DNA from: Streptomyces alfalfae
Lineage (GTDB): Bacteria > Actinomycetota > Actinomycetes > Streptomycetales > Streptomycetaceae
Assembly (NCBI RefSeq): GCF_004127445.1
Contig: NZ_QEXM01000042.1
Coordinates: forward strand, 62,001 to 126,000
Length of the DNA: 64,000 nt
Direction: 5' to 3'
In this document: positions 50,999-59,621 of the stretch, in pieces
Layout of the letters: the number at the start of each line of letters is the position of its first letter
Numbering within the stretch: position 1 is the first letter of the stretch
Notes under the pieces: model-generated
The model's database searches: none
What the model was told of the DNA's origin: nothing
The model's input: the letters and a program-made list of their open reading frames with translations, nothing else
Translations under genes and position numbers: made by a program

Positions 50999-52441
50999 TC
51001 AGTGGCGGCCCGCCACGCGGTCCGCCCACCGGGCCAGGCGGGAGGAGTCTGGGGCGTGGGTGGTGCTCTCCCTGCGGTCGGCCGCGTTGTACGTGGCGTA
51101 CATGCCGTGGACGCCCAGCCAGCGCAGGGGCTCCGGTTCCCACTTGCGGACCTTGTGGTTCACCCAGGGCAGGGCGGTCAGGTCGGTGGGGCCCGCCTGG
51201 CCCGAGTCCTGCTGGACCAGGTCGCGCAGGGTGCGGGCGGCGAGGTTCGCCGTGGCCACGCCCGAGCCGACGTAGCCGCCCGCCCAGCCGAGGCCCGTCG
51301 CGCGGTCCAGTGTGACCGTCGCGCACCAGTCGCGGGGGACGCCGAGGACGCCCGACCAGGCGTGCGCCACCGGAACGCCCGCGAGCTGGGGGAAGAGCCG
51401 GGTCAGGACGGTGCGCAGGGCCTCGATCGTGGGCTGCTGGGTGCGGCCGTCGTTGTCCGTCTTCGAGCCGAAGCGGTACGGGACGCCCCGGCCGCCCAGG
51501 GCTATGCGGCCGTCGGCGGTGCGCTGGGCGTACATGTAGGCGTGGGCCATGTCGCCGAGGGTCTCCCGGCCCTCCCAGCCGATCGCCTCCCACTGGGACG
51601 CCGACAGGGGCGCCGTCGCGATCATCGAGGAGTTCATGGGGAGCCAGGTGCGGCGCTGGCCCTTGAGCGAGGCCGTGAACCCCTCCGTGCAGCGCAGGAC
51701 GTAGGGGGCGCGGACCGTGCCGTAGGGGGTGACGGCGTGCTTGGGCCTGATCTCCGTCACGGGCGTCGACTCATGGATCGTGACGCCGAGCGCCTCGACC
51801 GCCGCGGCCAGGCCCTTCACCAGCTTCGCCGGGTGCAGGCGGGCGCCGTGCGGGGTCCAGGTGGAGCCGACCACGCCGGAGACGCGGACCCGTTCGGCGC
51901 TCTCGCGCGCGCCGAGCAGGACGCGGTCCTTCTCGCCGTACGAGAGCTCGGCCGCGTGGAAGGCCTTCAGGCGGGCCAACTGGGCGGGTGTGCAGGCGAT
52001 CTCCAGTACGCCGCCGTGGTGGACGTCCGCCTCGATCGACTCCTCGGCGGCGGCGCGGATCACCTCGCCCACCGTCTCGTTCATGGCCCGCTGGAGGCGG
52101 ACCGCCGCCTCGTGGCCGTGCCGCCCGGCATAGCGGTCGCGTCCCGCGATGCCGTTGTAGAGCCAGCCGCCGTTGCGGCCGGAGGCGCCGTAGCCGCAGA
52201 ACTTCTGCTCAAGGACGGTGATGCGCAGGAAGGGGGCGGCCTTCTTCAGGTAGTACGCGGTCCACAGGCCGGTGTAGCCGCCGCCGACGACGCAGACGTC
52301 CGCCGTGGCGTCGGAGGTCAGGGGTTCGCGCGTGGCGGGCAGGCCGTCGTCCGCGTACCAGAACGATATGCCGCCGTTCACCGTGCCCGCGGGGCCCGGC
52401 GGGGGAGTCGTGGGACTCGTCGTGTGGTTCGTGCTGCTCAT
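50999..52441 (-). CDS. FAD-dependent oxidoreductase (DAO/GlyOx family)
   Basis: 480 residues. The dinucleotide-binding fold VCVVGGGYTGLWTAYYLKKAAPFLRITVLEQ and the second flavin segment GRNGGWLYNG are characteristic of amino-acid and amine oxidases of the DadA/gamma-glutamylputrescine oxidase group. WAGGYVGSGVATANLAARTL near the C-terminus closes the FAD site. It probably oxidises an amine or D-amino acid; substrate unknown. Monocistronic. Confidence 0.87.
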   Translation of the reverse strand: MSSTNHTTSPTTPPPGPAGTVNGGISFWYADDGLPATREPLTSDATADVCVVGGGYTGLWTAYYLKKAAPFLRITVLEQKFCGYGASGRNGGWLYNGIAGRDRYAGRHGHEAAVRLQRAMNETVGEVIRAAAEESIEADVHHGGVLEIACTPAQLARLKAFHAAELSYGEKDRVLLGARESAERVRVSGVVGSTWTPHGARLHPAKLVKGLAAAVEALGVTIHESTPVTEIRPKHAVTPYGTVRAPYVLRCTEGFTASLKGQRRTWLPMNSSMIATAPLSASQWEAIGWEGRETLGDMAHAYMYAQRTADGRIALGGRGVPYRFGSKTDNDGRTQQPTIEALRTVLTRLFPQLAGVPVAHAWSGVLGVPRDWCATVTLDRATGLGWAGGYVGSGVATANLAARTLRDLVQQDSGQAGPTDLTALPWVNHKVRKWEPEPLRWLGVHGMYATYNAADRRESTTHAPDSSRLARWADRVAGRH

Positions 52442-52606
52442 GGGCGGACGTTACTGCGCAGGTGGGGGCCGTGGGCAGGGGGTGGGAGGGACGTATGGGG
52501 ACAGGCCTCGCGGCGGGGCGCGGGGCGGATCAGGGGGTGTGGCGGGCGCGGGATAGATTTTGCTGCTTTGGACAGCACGTGTCGCACGACTGGGAGGGCT
52601 CAACTC

Positions 52607-53395
52607 ATGGCCGTACACAAGGCCGGACGCAAGGCCGGGCGCGTCGCCACCGCGGTGGCGACGGCGGCGCTGATCGGGGTGGCCGCGTCCGCCTGTGGTC
52701 CCGACGACGGCGATGACGGCGGCGCGGGGAAGTCCTCGTCGGCCGCGCCGGAGAAGTCCGGGAAGTCGCAGGACCCCGCGGCCGGCGCCCCCGAGGCGAA
52801 GGCCCCGCCGGCGGGCAGCGACCAGCTCGCCGAGACGCCCGCCACGGTCCAGGGCGGCGTGATCACCGTGGGCGACCCGCAGGCCGGGCACACGGTGAAG
52901 GTCTACGAGGACGCGCGCTGCCCGTTCTGCGGCAAGTTCGAGGAGGGCGGGGCGCAGGCGCTGGTCGAGCCGGTGGCCGAGGGCAAGGTCAAGGTCGAGT
53001 ACACGATCGCCTCGTTCCTCGACAAGAACCTCGGCGGCAGCGGCTCGGTGCGGGCGGCGAACGCGCTGCGGGCCGCCGTGGACGCGGGCAAGTTCCCGCA
53101 GTACCACGCCGCCCTCTTCGCCAACCAGCCCGCGGAGGAGAGCGACGACGCCTTCACCCCGGCGTTCCTGCTGAAGATCGCCGACAAGGTCGACGGGCTG
53201 CGGGGCGACGCCTTCGACAAGGCGGTGACCAACGGCACGTACGAGAAGTGGGTCGGCGAGGCCATGGACTCCTTCTCGAAGGACGGCATCCAGGGCACGC
53301 CCACCGTCTTCATCGACGGCAAGAAGTCCGCGGGCGAGGCGATCTACGACCGGGCGGCGTTCGCCAAGGAGCTCAAGGCCGCCGGAATCTCCTGA
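52607..53395 (+). CDS. DsbA-like thioredoxin-fold lipoprotein
   Basis: 262 residues. A lipoprotein signal (lipobox AASAC, Cys30) is followed by a disordered acidic linker (31-75), then a DsbA-like domain with the redox motif CPFC in VYEDARCPFCGKFEEGG and the cis-Pro segment GIQGTPTVFIDGKK. It would oxidise or isomerise disulphides on the outer face of the membrane. GGGAGG lies nine bases before the ATG. Divergent from the FAD oxidoreductase gene. Confidence 0.88.
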   Translation: MAVHKAGRKAGRVATAVATAALIGVAASACGPDDGDDGGAGKSSSAAPEKSGKSQDPAAGAPEAKAPPAGSDQLAETPATVQGGVITVGDPQAGHTVKVYEDARCPFCGKFEEGGAQALVEPVAEGKVKVEYTIASFLDKNLGGSGSVRAANALRAAVDAGKFPQYHAALFANQPAEESDDAFTPAFLLKIADKVDGLRGDAFDKAVTNGTYEKWVGEAMDSFSKDGIQGTPTVFIDGKKSAGEAIYDRAAFAKELKAAGIS

Positions 53396-53500
53396 CGGGG
53401 TGCGCTCGGCGCGTCCCCGGGACGGGGCGGGGCGGGCTCGGCGGCCTCTCCGAAAAAACGGGCATGCGGTGAACTCCGGCCCGTGGATAGGGTCGTGGGC

Positions 53501-54394
53501 GTGATCGACATTCGCGTTCCCGACGGGCTGGTCGCAGCACAGCATCTGTACGCGGGGGAGGCCGGGCGCGCGTTCATCGCCGGACTCCCCGCGCGGGTCA
53601 GGGAGTTCACCGAGCGCTGGGACCTCACGCCCGACGGCGGTCCCATGCACGGGCAGGCGGCGCTCGTGCTGCCCGTGCTGCGGGGCGACGGGACGCCGGC
53701 CGTGGTCAAGTTCCAGGTCCTGGACGAGGAGACCGAGGGCGAGCCGGTCGCGCTGCGGATGTGGGGCGGCGACGGGGCCGTGCGGCTCCTCGACCACGAC
53801 GCGGCGACCGGCACCATGCTGCTCGAACGCCTCGACTCCCGGCGGATGCTGTCCACCATGGCCGACACCCGTGAGGCCGTCCTCGTCATCGCCCGGCTCC
53901 TCGCCCGGCTGACCGCGGGACCCGCCCCCGAGGGCATGCGGCGGCTCGCGGACATCGCGGCGGAGATGCTCGACGCGCTGCCGGATGCCCTGAAGGCCGT
54001 GCCCGACCCCGCCGAACGGGCCCTCGTCGAACGGTGCGGGGGCGCGGTGCGCGAGGTCATGGGCGAGGCGGGGGACCGGATGCTCCACTGGGACCTGCAC
54101 TTCGAGAACGTCCTGGCGTCCGAGCGCGAGCCGTGGCTCGCCATCGACCCGAAGCCGCTGGCCGGCGACCCGGGGTTCGACCTCTGGCCCGCCTTGAACA
54201 ACGCGTTCGCACCGGAGGAGGTGCGGTGGCGCTTCGACGCGATGACCGAGGTCCTCGGCCTCGACCGGGAGCGGGCCCGCGCCTGGACGCTCGGACGTGT
54301 CCTGCAGAACGCGCTCTGGGAGATCGAGGACGGCAGGCCGCTGGACGCGGAGGACCTGGAGCTCGCGCGGCGGCTCATCGGGGGCGAGGGCTGA
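53501..54394 (+). CDS. APH(6)/hydroxyurea-type phosphotransferase-like protein
   Basis: 297 residues. The catalytic loop MLHWDLHFENVLA and the metal segment LAIDPKPLAGDPGFDLWPALNN, with WDLTPDGGPMHGQ near the N-terminus, are the pattern of the streptomycin 6-kinase family (APH_6_hur). It phosphorylates a small molecule, not necessarily an antibiotic; relatives are common in streptomycete cores. GTG 53501 is chosen because TAGGGT lies seven bases upstream (leaderless), rather than GTG 53483. Confidence 0.82.
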   Translation: MIDIRVPDGLVAAQHLYAGEAGRAFIAGLPARVREFTERWDLTPDGGPMHGQAALVLPVLRGDGTPAVVKFQVLDEETEGEPVALRMWGGDGAVRLLDHDAATGTMLLERLDSRRMLSTMADTREAVLVIARLLARLTAGPAPEGMRRLADIAAEMLDALPDALKAVPDPAERALVERCGGAVREVMGEAGDRMLHWDLHFENVLASEREPWLAIDPKPLAGDPGFDLWPALNNAFAPEEVRWRFDAMTEVLGLDRERARAWTLGRVLQNALWEIEDGRPLDAEDLELARRLIGGEG

Positions 54395-54520
54395 GGGCTG
54401 AGGGGCTTTGGGCAGAGTTGCTGCTGGGGGCTTTGGGTCGGGCTGCGGGGGCTTTCGGCAGAGCTGCTGAGGGGGGCTTTGGGCAGGGCGTTGGGTCGGG
54501 CTTCGGCAGGGCGTTGGTTA
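54393..54520. repeat. G-rich imperfect tandem repeats
   Basis: Four to five imperfect copies of a GGGCTTTGGGCAGAG / GGGCTTTCGGCAG-type unit fill the gap between the kinase and the GNAT gene. The GGG runs (at least eight) could support quadruplex formation. No coding frame. Confidence 0.65.
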
Positions 54521-54530
54521 GCCTGCCCGC

Positions 54531-55013
54531 ATGATTCGTACCGCCGTACCCGCCGACGTGCCCGTCATCCACGCCCTCGTCCGCGATCTCGCCACGTACG
54601 AGAAGGCAGCCGACGAGGCCGTGGCCACCGAGGAGCAGCTGCACGAGGCGCTGTTCGGGGAGCGGCCCGCCGCGTTCGCGCACATCGCTCAGGACGACAC
54701 CTCCGGCGAGACCGTCGGCTTCGCGCTGTGGTTCCTCAACTTCTCGACGTGGCGCGGGGTGCACGGCATCTACCTGGAGGATCTGTACGTACGTCCCGAG
54801 GCGCGCGGCGGCGGCCACGGCAAGGCGCTGCTCACCGAGCTCACCCGCATCTGCGTGGAGCGCGGCTACGAGCGCCTGGAGTGGTCCGTCCTCGACTGGA
54901 ACGAGCCGTCGATCGCCTTCTACCGGTCACTCGGGGCGCGGCCCCAGTCCGAGTGGACGGTGTTCCGGCTGACCGACGACGCGCTCTCGACGCTTGGCGG
55001 GCGGCGGCCCTAG
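54531..55013 (+). CDS. GNAT N-acetyltransferase
   Basis: 160 residues. The acetyl-CoA site is EDLYVRPEARGGGHGKALLTEL (motif A), followed by WSVLDWNEPSIAFYRSLGA (motif B). The N-terminal IRTAVPADVPVIHALVRDLATYEK and length resemble diamine/thialysine N-acetyltransferases, so polyamines or lysine analogues are likely substrates. Start ATG with TAGCCT exactly six bases upstream and no Shine-Dalgarno sequence: leaderless. Confidence 0.87.
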   Translation: MIRTAVPADVPVIHALVRDLATYEKAADEAVATEEQLHEALFGERPAAFAHIAQDDTSGETVGFALWFLNFSTWRGVHGIYLEDLYVRPEARGGGHGKALLTELTRICVERGYERLEWSVLDWNEPSIAFYRSLGARPQSEWTVFRLTDDALSTLGGRRP

Positions 55014-55098
55014 CGCGGCGGGGCCTCTTGGCCAGGCGGGGCTTCCAGGCCTGGCCAGGCGGAGGCCTCGGGGGTTGTGTGCCGGTCCTCTGTGCCGG

Positions 55099-56241
55099 TC
55101 AGGGGATCAGGACCACCTTGCCCATCGTGCCGCGGGACTCCAGCGCGCGGTGGGCCGCGGCGGCCTCGGCCAGGGGGTAGCGCTGCACGGCCGGGGTGAA
55201 GTGGCCCGTGGCCGCCTCGGCGAGGGCCGCGAGTTCCAGGGCGCGCAGGGGGTTGTCGCCGCCCACCTTGCGCATCATGGCCGGGCCGAGGACATCGACC
55301 TGTGTGATGCCGCGCGCGGCGAGTTCCTCCTCGGTGAACTTCAGCGGCTCGCCGTCGCGCAGGCCCTCGCCGGACCAGCCGAAGACGAGGTGGACGCCGC
55401 CCGGGCCGAGCAGGTCCACCGCGGCCCGGCCCGCGTCGCCGCCCACGCCGTCGTAGACGATCGTGGCGGAGCGGCCGTCCAGCTCCTCCTTCAGGTACGC
55501 GCGTACGTCGTCGGGCCAGGCCGGGTCCGTGTAGTCCACGGCCAGGCCGGCGCCGTTCGCGCGGACGCGGGCCGTCTTCTCCGGGCCGCCGGCCAGGCCG
55601 ATGACCGTGGCGCCGCGGTGCTTGGCGTACTGCGTGAGGAGCGTGCCGATGCCGCCGGCCGCGGCGGGCACGACGACCACGGAGTCGGCGTCCGGCTCCG
55701 CGAACCGGAGTATCCCCATCGTCGTACGCCCCGTGCCGATCAGGGCGACCGCCTCGGGGAAGTCCAGATCGGCGGGGAGCTCGTGGAGGCGGGAGGCCTC
55801 GGTGACGGCCTGCTCGGCGTAGCCTCCCCCGGTATTCGGGGAGCCCAGGGGGGTCTCCAGCCCGAAGCCGATGTGCGCGACGACGCGCTTGCCGAGCCAG
55901 GAGGAGTCGACGCCCTCGCCCAACGCCTCGACCGTGCCCGCCACCTCACGGCCGGGGATCGTGGGCAGGGAGGGCAGTTCGGGCAGCGGGCCCCGCATGC
56001 CCTCGCGGATCGCGGCGTCGAGGAGGTGCACGCCGGCCGCGGCCACGGCCACGCGGACCTGGCCGGGGGCGGGTTCGGGGCGCGCCGTCTCCTCGTACAC
56101 GAGGTTCTCGGCGGGGCCGAAGGCGTGGAGGCGGATGGCGTGCATGGGGGTGGTCATGGGTTCGGTTGCGGGGATGGTCCGGGGTCTGGTTGTGGGCGTG
56201 GATCGGGGACCGGCTGTGGGCGTGGGCTCGGGCGTGGGCAT
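55099..56241 (-). CDS. Zinc-independent MDR-family quinone oxidoreductase with Pro/Thr-rich extension
   Basis: 380 residues. The catalytic core (from about residue 29) has the NADPH fold VVVVPAAAGGIGTLLTQYAKHRGATVIG and the substrate lobe of quinone oxidoreductases; no zinc-ligand Cys set is present. ATG 56241 has a textbook GGAGG seven bases upstream and adds a 28-residue Pro/Thr extension (MPTPEPTPTAGPRSTPTTRP) made by a repetitive DNA stretch. An internal ATG at 56157 lacks such a site. It is 59 bases after, and probably cotranscribed with, the FAD oxidoreductase gene upstream. Confidence 0.87.
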   Translation of the reverse strand: MPTPEPTPTAGPRSTPTTRPRTIPATEPMTTPMHAIRLHAFGPAENLVYEETARPEPAPGQVRVAVAAAGVHLLDAAIREGMRGPLPELPSLPTIPGREVAGTVEALGEGVDSSWLGKRVVAHIGFGLETPLGSPNTGGGYAEQAVTEASRLHELPADLDFPEAVALIGTGRTTMGILRFAEPDADSVVVVPAAAGGIGTLLTQYAKHRGATVIGLAGGPEKTARVRANGAGLAVDYTDPAWPDDVRAYLKEELDGRSATIVYDGVGGDAGRAAVDLLGPGGVHLVFGWSGEGLRDGEPLKFTEEELAARGITQVDVLGPAMMRKVGGDNPLRALELAALAEAATGHFTPAVQRYPLAEAAAAHRALESRGTMGKVVLIP

Positions 56242-56300
56242 GGGGGTTCCTCCGGGGATCGGGCCGCCGGCGGGCGCCGGTGGCCTTGTCCCGTAACCCT

Positions 56301-57515
56301 TCAACCTGAAGTGGAATTGAGGTCAAGCCCCCTCCTCGTCCTCCACTCCGGCTTCGTCAGCGCCAGTGACACGGCCTCCACCGCGCTGTTGAACGACACC
56401 TCGGCGAGCAGGCCGGGCGCCGCCACCTGATCGCCCGCCAGGTACACGCCGTCGCCGCGGTCGATCGCCGGGCGGTCGCGCCAGGTGGCGCCGGGGTGGT
56501 CCACCGCGCCCGTACGGCCGTTCGCCACCGAGGCGCGGCGCCACGTCAGCCGTTGGCGCCAGCCGCTGAACCCCAGGTCGAGCAGGTGCTCGGCGCGGGC
56601 GACGCCGTCCGCCCTCGACTCGTCGGGGGCGAGCGGGAGCTGCGCCTGCACGAGCTGTTCACCCGCCGGGGCGAGGGTGCGGTCCTGGGCGGTGAAACGC
56701 TCGACCCAGCCGGCGCGGTCCAGGTCCGACACGGCGAAGGCGTCGCCCCTGCGCCGCGAGCGGAACGCCACGTCGACGAGGGTGGTACGCCCGGTCGGCC
56801 AGCTCAGGGCCGGGTCGCCGCCGAGCAGCCGGCGGGCGGCGTCGAGCGATGTGGCGACGATGACCGGGCCGTTCCCCGTGACGTCGGCGAGGTCGTCGAC
56901 GCGGGCCAGTGTCTCCACCCGGACGCCCAGGTTCCAGGCCATCCCCGCCATGCGGTCGATGACCGAGTCCCAGCCGCCGCGCGGGTAGTGCGCCTCCGGG
57001 GGCAGCTTCGCCGTGCGGCGCAGGCGCTCCTGCGTGAACCGGGCGGAGAGGGAGCCGGGGTCGTGGTGGAACGTGGCCACGGCGACGTAGTGCGCCGCGG
57101 CCCGCGCGCCCTCCTCGCCCACCTGGCGCGTGGCCCAGCTCAGGAAATCCTCGTCGACCGGAGCCTGTTCGCTCCGGTGGCGGAGCAGCTTGAGCAGGGC
57201 GAGGGGCGGGGTGCGGCGGAGCTTCCCGCGGTAGTGGAAGCGGAGCCGGGCGCCCTCCAGGGGCGGCAGCGGGGCCAGTGGGCCGATGAGGTCGCGCTGC
57301 TTGAGCCAGGTCCAGTGCGGGCCGCCGTTGTAGAGGGCGTGCGGGCCTTCGTTCGTGCGGTACGGGCCCTGGGCGGTGCGGGCCCGGCCGCCGAGGGTGT
57401 GGTGGGACTCGTGCAGGGTCACGCGGGCGCCGGCCTCCGCTGCGGTGATCGCCGCGGTGAGACCGGCGAAGCCGCCGCCGATGACGGTGACGTGCGTGGC
57501 GTGGGGCGTGGGCAT
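56301..57515 (-). CDS. FAD/NAD(P)-binding oxidoreductase, phytoene-desaturase-like
   Basis: 404 residues. VTVIGGGFAGLTAAITAAEAGARVTLHESHHTLGGRART is the N-terminal FAD site of the amine-oxidase/phytoene-desaturase superfamily, with the GGRA second motif. DRGDGVYLAGDQVAAPGLLAEVSFNSAVEAVSLAL is the C-terminal FAD signature. It is shorter than carotenoid desaturases (about 500 residues) and no carotenoid genes are near, so the substrate is open. First gene of a two-gene operon with the MDR oxidoreductase. Confidence 0.87.
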   Translation of the reverse strand: MPTPHATHVTVIGGGFAGLTAAITAAEAGARVTLHESHHTLGGRARTAQGPYRTNEGPHALYNGGPHWTWLKQRDLIGPLAPLPPLEGARLRFHYRGKLRRTPPLALLKLLRHRSEQAPVDEDFLSWATRQVGEEGARAAAHYVAVATFHHDPGSLSARFTQERLRRTAKLPPEAHYPRGGWDSVIDRMAGMAWNLGVRVETLARVDDLADVTGNGPVIVATSLDAARRLLGGDPALSWPTGRTTLVDVAFRSRRRGDAFAVSDLDRAGWVERFTAQDRTLAPAGEQLVQAQLPLAPDESRADGVARAEHLLDLGFSGWRQRLTWRRASVANGRTGAVDHPGATWRDRPAIDRGDGVYLAGDQVAAPGLLAEVSFNSAVEAVSLALTKPEWRTRRGLDLNSTSG

Positions 57516-57837
57516 TGCGGGTCTTCCTCTCTGCTGGCTTCGTCATCTACGACGGGTGGGGCGGGGCGGGATGTGACATCGGGTGGGGGTGTGCGGGGGA
57601 TCCGGTCCGGGGTGGGGCGGGGGCGGGGCGTGGGCGGGGTCTTGAGCGGGGGTGCGGGTGGCGTCCTGGGGGCTGCTGTGGGCCTTGCGTGGGGCTTTGC
57701 CTGGGGCTTGGGCGGGCCTTGCCTGGGCCTTGGGCGGGCGTTGTCCGGGGCTTGTCTGGGCCTTTGGGCGGGCGTTGTCCGGGGCTTGGGCGGGCGTTGT
57801 CCGGGGCGTTGTCAGTGGGGGCGTGCAGGATGGGGGC
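57516..57837. repeat. G-rich decanucleotide-like repeat array before the pentapeptide gene
   Basis: 322 bases without a gene. From about 57660 to 57812 the sequence is a dense array of imperfect units such as GGGCTTGGGCGGGC and GGGCGTTGTCCGGG, repeated at least ten times with the G-rich strand as the coding strand of the gene that follows. Runs of three or four G at short intervals make G-quadruplex formation plausible. Confidence 0.7.
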
Positions 57838-58536
57838 ATGGCTCAGACGACGAAGTCCTCGCGGTCCTCGAAGGACGCTCCGGTGGTCAAGGCCGCGCGG
57901 CGGGCGGAGGTGCGGCTGCCCTCGCTGCGGGCGTTCGACGGCGGGGAGCTGGTGCCGGACGGGGACTATGACGGGGTGGAGTTCGACGGCCTCGACCTCG
58001 GCGGGATGGACGGGGGCGGCGCGCTGTTCATGGACTGCGCGCTGACGGGCTGCGGGCTCGGGGAGACCCGGCTGAGCCGGGCGCGCTTCGTGGACTCCGT
58101 GCTCCGGGAGCCGCGGGGGGTGGGCACGGACCTGGCGGAGGCGTCGCTGCGGGATGTGGAGGTGGTGGACGCGCGGCTCGGCGGAGTGCAGTTGCACGGG
58201 GGTGTGCTGGAGCGGGTCGTGGTGCGGGGCGGGAAGATCGACTATCTGAACCTGCGGAAGGCGCGGCTGCGGGACGTGGTCTTCGAGGACTGCGTGCTGG
58301 TGGAGCCGGACTTCGCGCTCGCCTCGCTGGAGCGGGTGGCGTTTGCCGGCTGCTCGGTGCGGGGGGCGGACTTCAGCGGCACGCGTATGAAGGACGTGGA
58401 TCTGCGGGCCGCGGGGGAGTTGCAGATCACTCGGGGGATCGAGTGTCTGGCGGGGGCGGTGATCAGCCCTGAGCAGCTGATGGATCTGGCGGCGGGGTTC
58501 GCGGCGCAGGTGGGCGTGCGGGTGGCTGGCCTCTAG
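57838..58536 (+). CDS. Pentapeptide-repeat protein
   Basis: 232 residues. From about residue 40 the chain is a run of five-residue A(D/N)LXX-type repeats (for example CALTGCGLGETRLSRARFVDSVL, then DLAEASLRDVEVVDARLGGVQL and FEDCVLVEPDFALASLERVAFAGCSVRGADFSG). These fold as a right-handed quadrilateral beta-helix. Some relatives mimic DNA and protect gyrase (MfpA, Qnr). The hydrophobic L/F core is clear, but charge mimicry cannot be judged here. ATG 57838 is preceded by a G-rich tract containing AGGATGGGGG. The gene begins right after the repeat array. Confidence 0.85.
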   Translation: MAQTTKSSRSSKDAPVVKAARRAEVRLPSLRAFDGGELVPDGDYDGVEFDGLDLGGMDGGGALFMDCALTGCGLGETRLSRARFVDSVLREPRGVGTDLAEASLRDVEVVDARLGGVQLHGGVLERVVVRGGKIDYLNLRKARLRDVVFEDCVLVEPDFALASLERVAFAGCSVRGADFSGTRMKDVDLRAAGELQITRGIECLAGAVISPEQLMDLAAGFAAQVGVRVAGL

Positions 58537-58934
58537 GCCTCTAGGCCTCGGGGGCTCCGGGGCTCCGGGGCTGCCGGGTCGTCCGGTTGCCGGGCTGCTG
58601 GCTGTCGGGTCGTCGGGCTGCCGGGCTGCTGGGCTGCCGGGCTGCCGGGCCGCTGGGCTGTCGGCCTCTTCGGCTGGCGGGGCTCCGGGGCTGTCGGGCT
58701 CTCCGGGGCTGTCGGGTCGTCGGGCTGCTGGGCTTCCGGTTGCCGGCGGGCTGGGTGGGAGAGGACCGCCGCGCAGCGGCGGGATAGGGATCGCCGCTGG
58801 GTGCCCGGCGGCTGTGAGCGCCGCCGGGCGTAGGGATGGCCGCTGGGCCCTGGCGGCTGTGAGCGCCGCCGGAGGCGGCTGCCGGGCGGCGGCCTGGGGA
58901 TGGCCGCGGGGTGACCGCGAGGTCGGTGGCGCCG
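58537..58934. repeat. GC-rich low-complexity region after the pentapeptide gene
   Basis: About 400 bases. 58545-58760 consists of tandem imperfect CCGGGCTGCTGG / CCGGGGCTGTCGG units; 58770-58920 holds inverted GCCGCCGGG-type stems, one of which (about 58789-58822) could end transcription of the pentapeptide gene. Minus-strand readings are Arg/Pro/Ser-rich shadows. No gene. Confidence 0.65.
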
Positions 58935-59531
58935 CTACGCCGGGAGGCGGGGGTAGCGGGACTGGAGGGACCAGAGGGCGGGATTGTCCGCGAGGGAGTC
59001 GTGGAGATCCGTGAGGTCCGCCACGAGGTCGTGGAGGAAGTCACGCGCCTCGCGCCGAAGCTCGGCGTGGGAGAAGGACAGCGGAGCCTCCTCCGCGTCC
59101 ATCCAGTCCGCCTCGATGTCCACCCACCCGAACCGCCGGACGAACAGCATCCGATCCGTGGACTCCGTGAAGTCCAGCTCCGCGTACTGCGGCCGCGAGG
59201 CCCTGCTCCCGAGCGGGTCCTTGTCCAGCGCCTCCACGATGTTGCACAGCGCCCACGCGAAGTCGAGGACGGGCACCCATCCCCAGGCTGTGGACAGTTC
59301 CCGGTCCGCCTTGGTGTCCGCCAGGTACACGTCCCCGCAGAAGAGGTCATGGCGGAGCGTGTGGACGTCCGCGCGGCTGTAGTCGAGCTGCGGGGGGTCA
59401 GGGAAGCGGCGGGAGAGCGCGTAGCCGATGTCGAGCACGGAGCCGATGGTGTCACGGCCGGGCCGCCGGGCGCGCCGGAGCGGCGTCGGGCGGCGCGACA
59501 CAGCGGCCGGCGCCTCTTCCCGTACGACCAC
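58935..59531 (-). CDS. Conserved hypothetical protein
   Basis: 198 residues, soluble. The central part reads VYLADTKADRELSTAWGWVPVLDFAWALCNIVEALDKDP and FTESTDRMLFVRRFGWVDIEADWMD, a pattern of an uncharacterised actinobacterial family (possibly DUF7878). The first 28 residues are Arg/Pro-rich and probably not folded; the true start may be the GTG encoding residue 32 (VLDIGYALSRRF). A possible partner of the pentapeptide gene or independent. Function unknown. Confidence 0.7.
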   Translation of the reverse strand: MVVREEAPAAVSRRPTPLRRARRPGRDTIGSVLDIGYALSRRFPDPPQLDYSRADVHTLRHDLFCGDVYLADTKADRELSTAWGWVPVLDFAWALCNIVEALDKDPLGSRASRPQYAELDFTESTDRMLFVRRFGWVDIEADWMDAEEAPLSFSHAELRREARDFLHDLVADLTDLHDSLADNPALWSLQSRYPRLPA

Positions 59532-59621
59532 GTCACGGCCGTCAGCGGCAGCGGGACCACGGGCGGCGGTGTGTGGCGGAGGGATGGCGCCTCCGCCGCG
59601 CGGGGGCGAGGCCCGCCGCGG

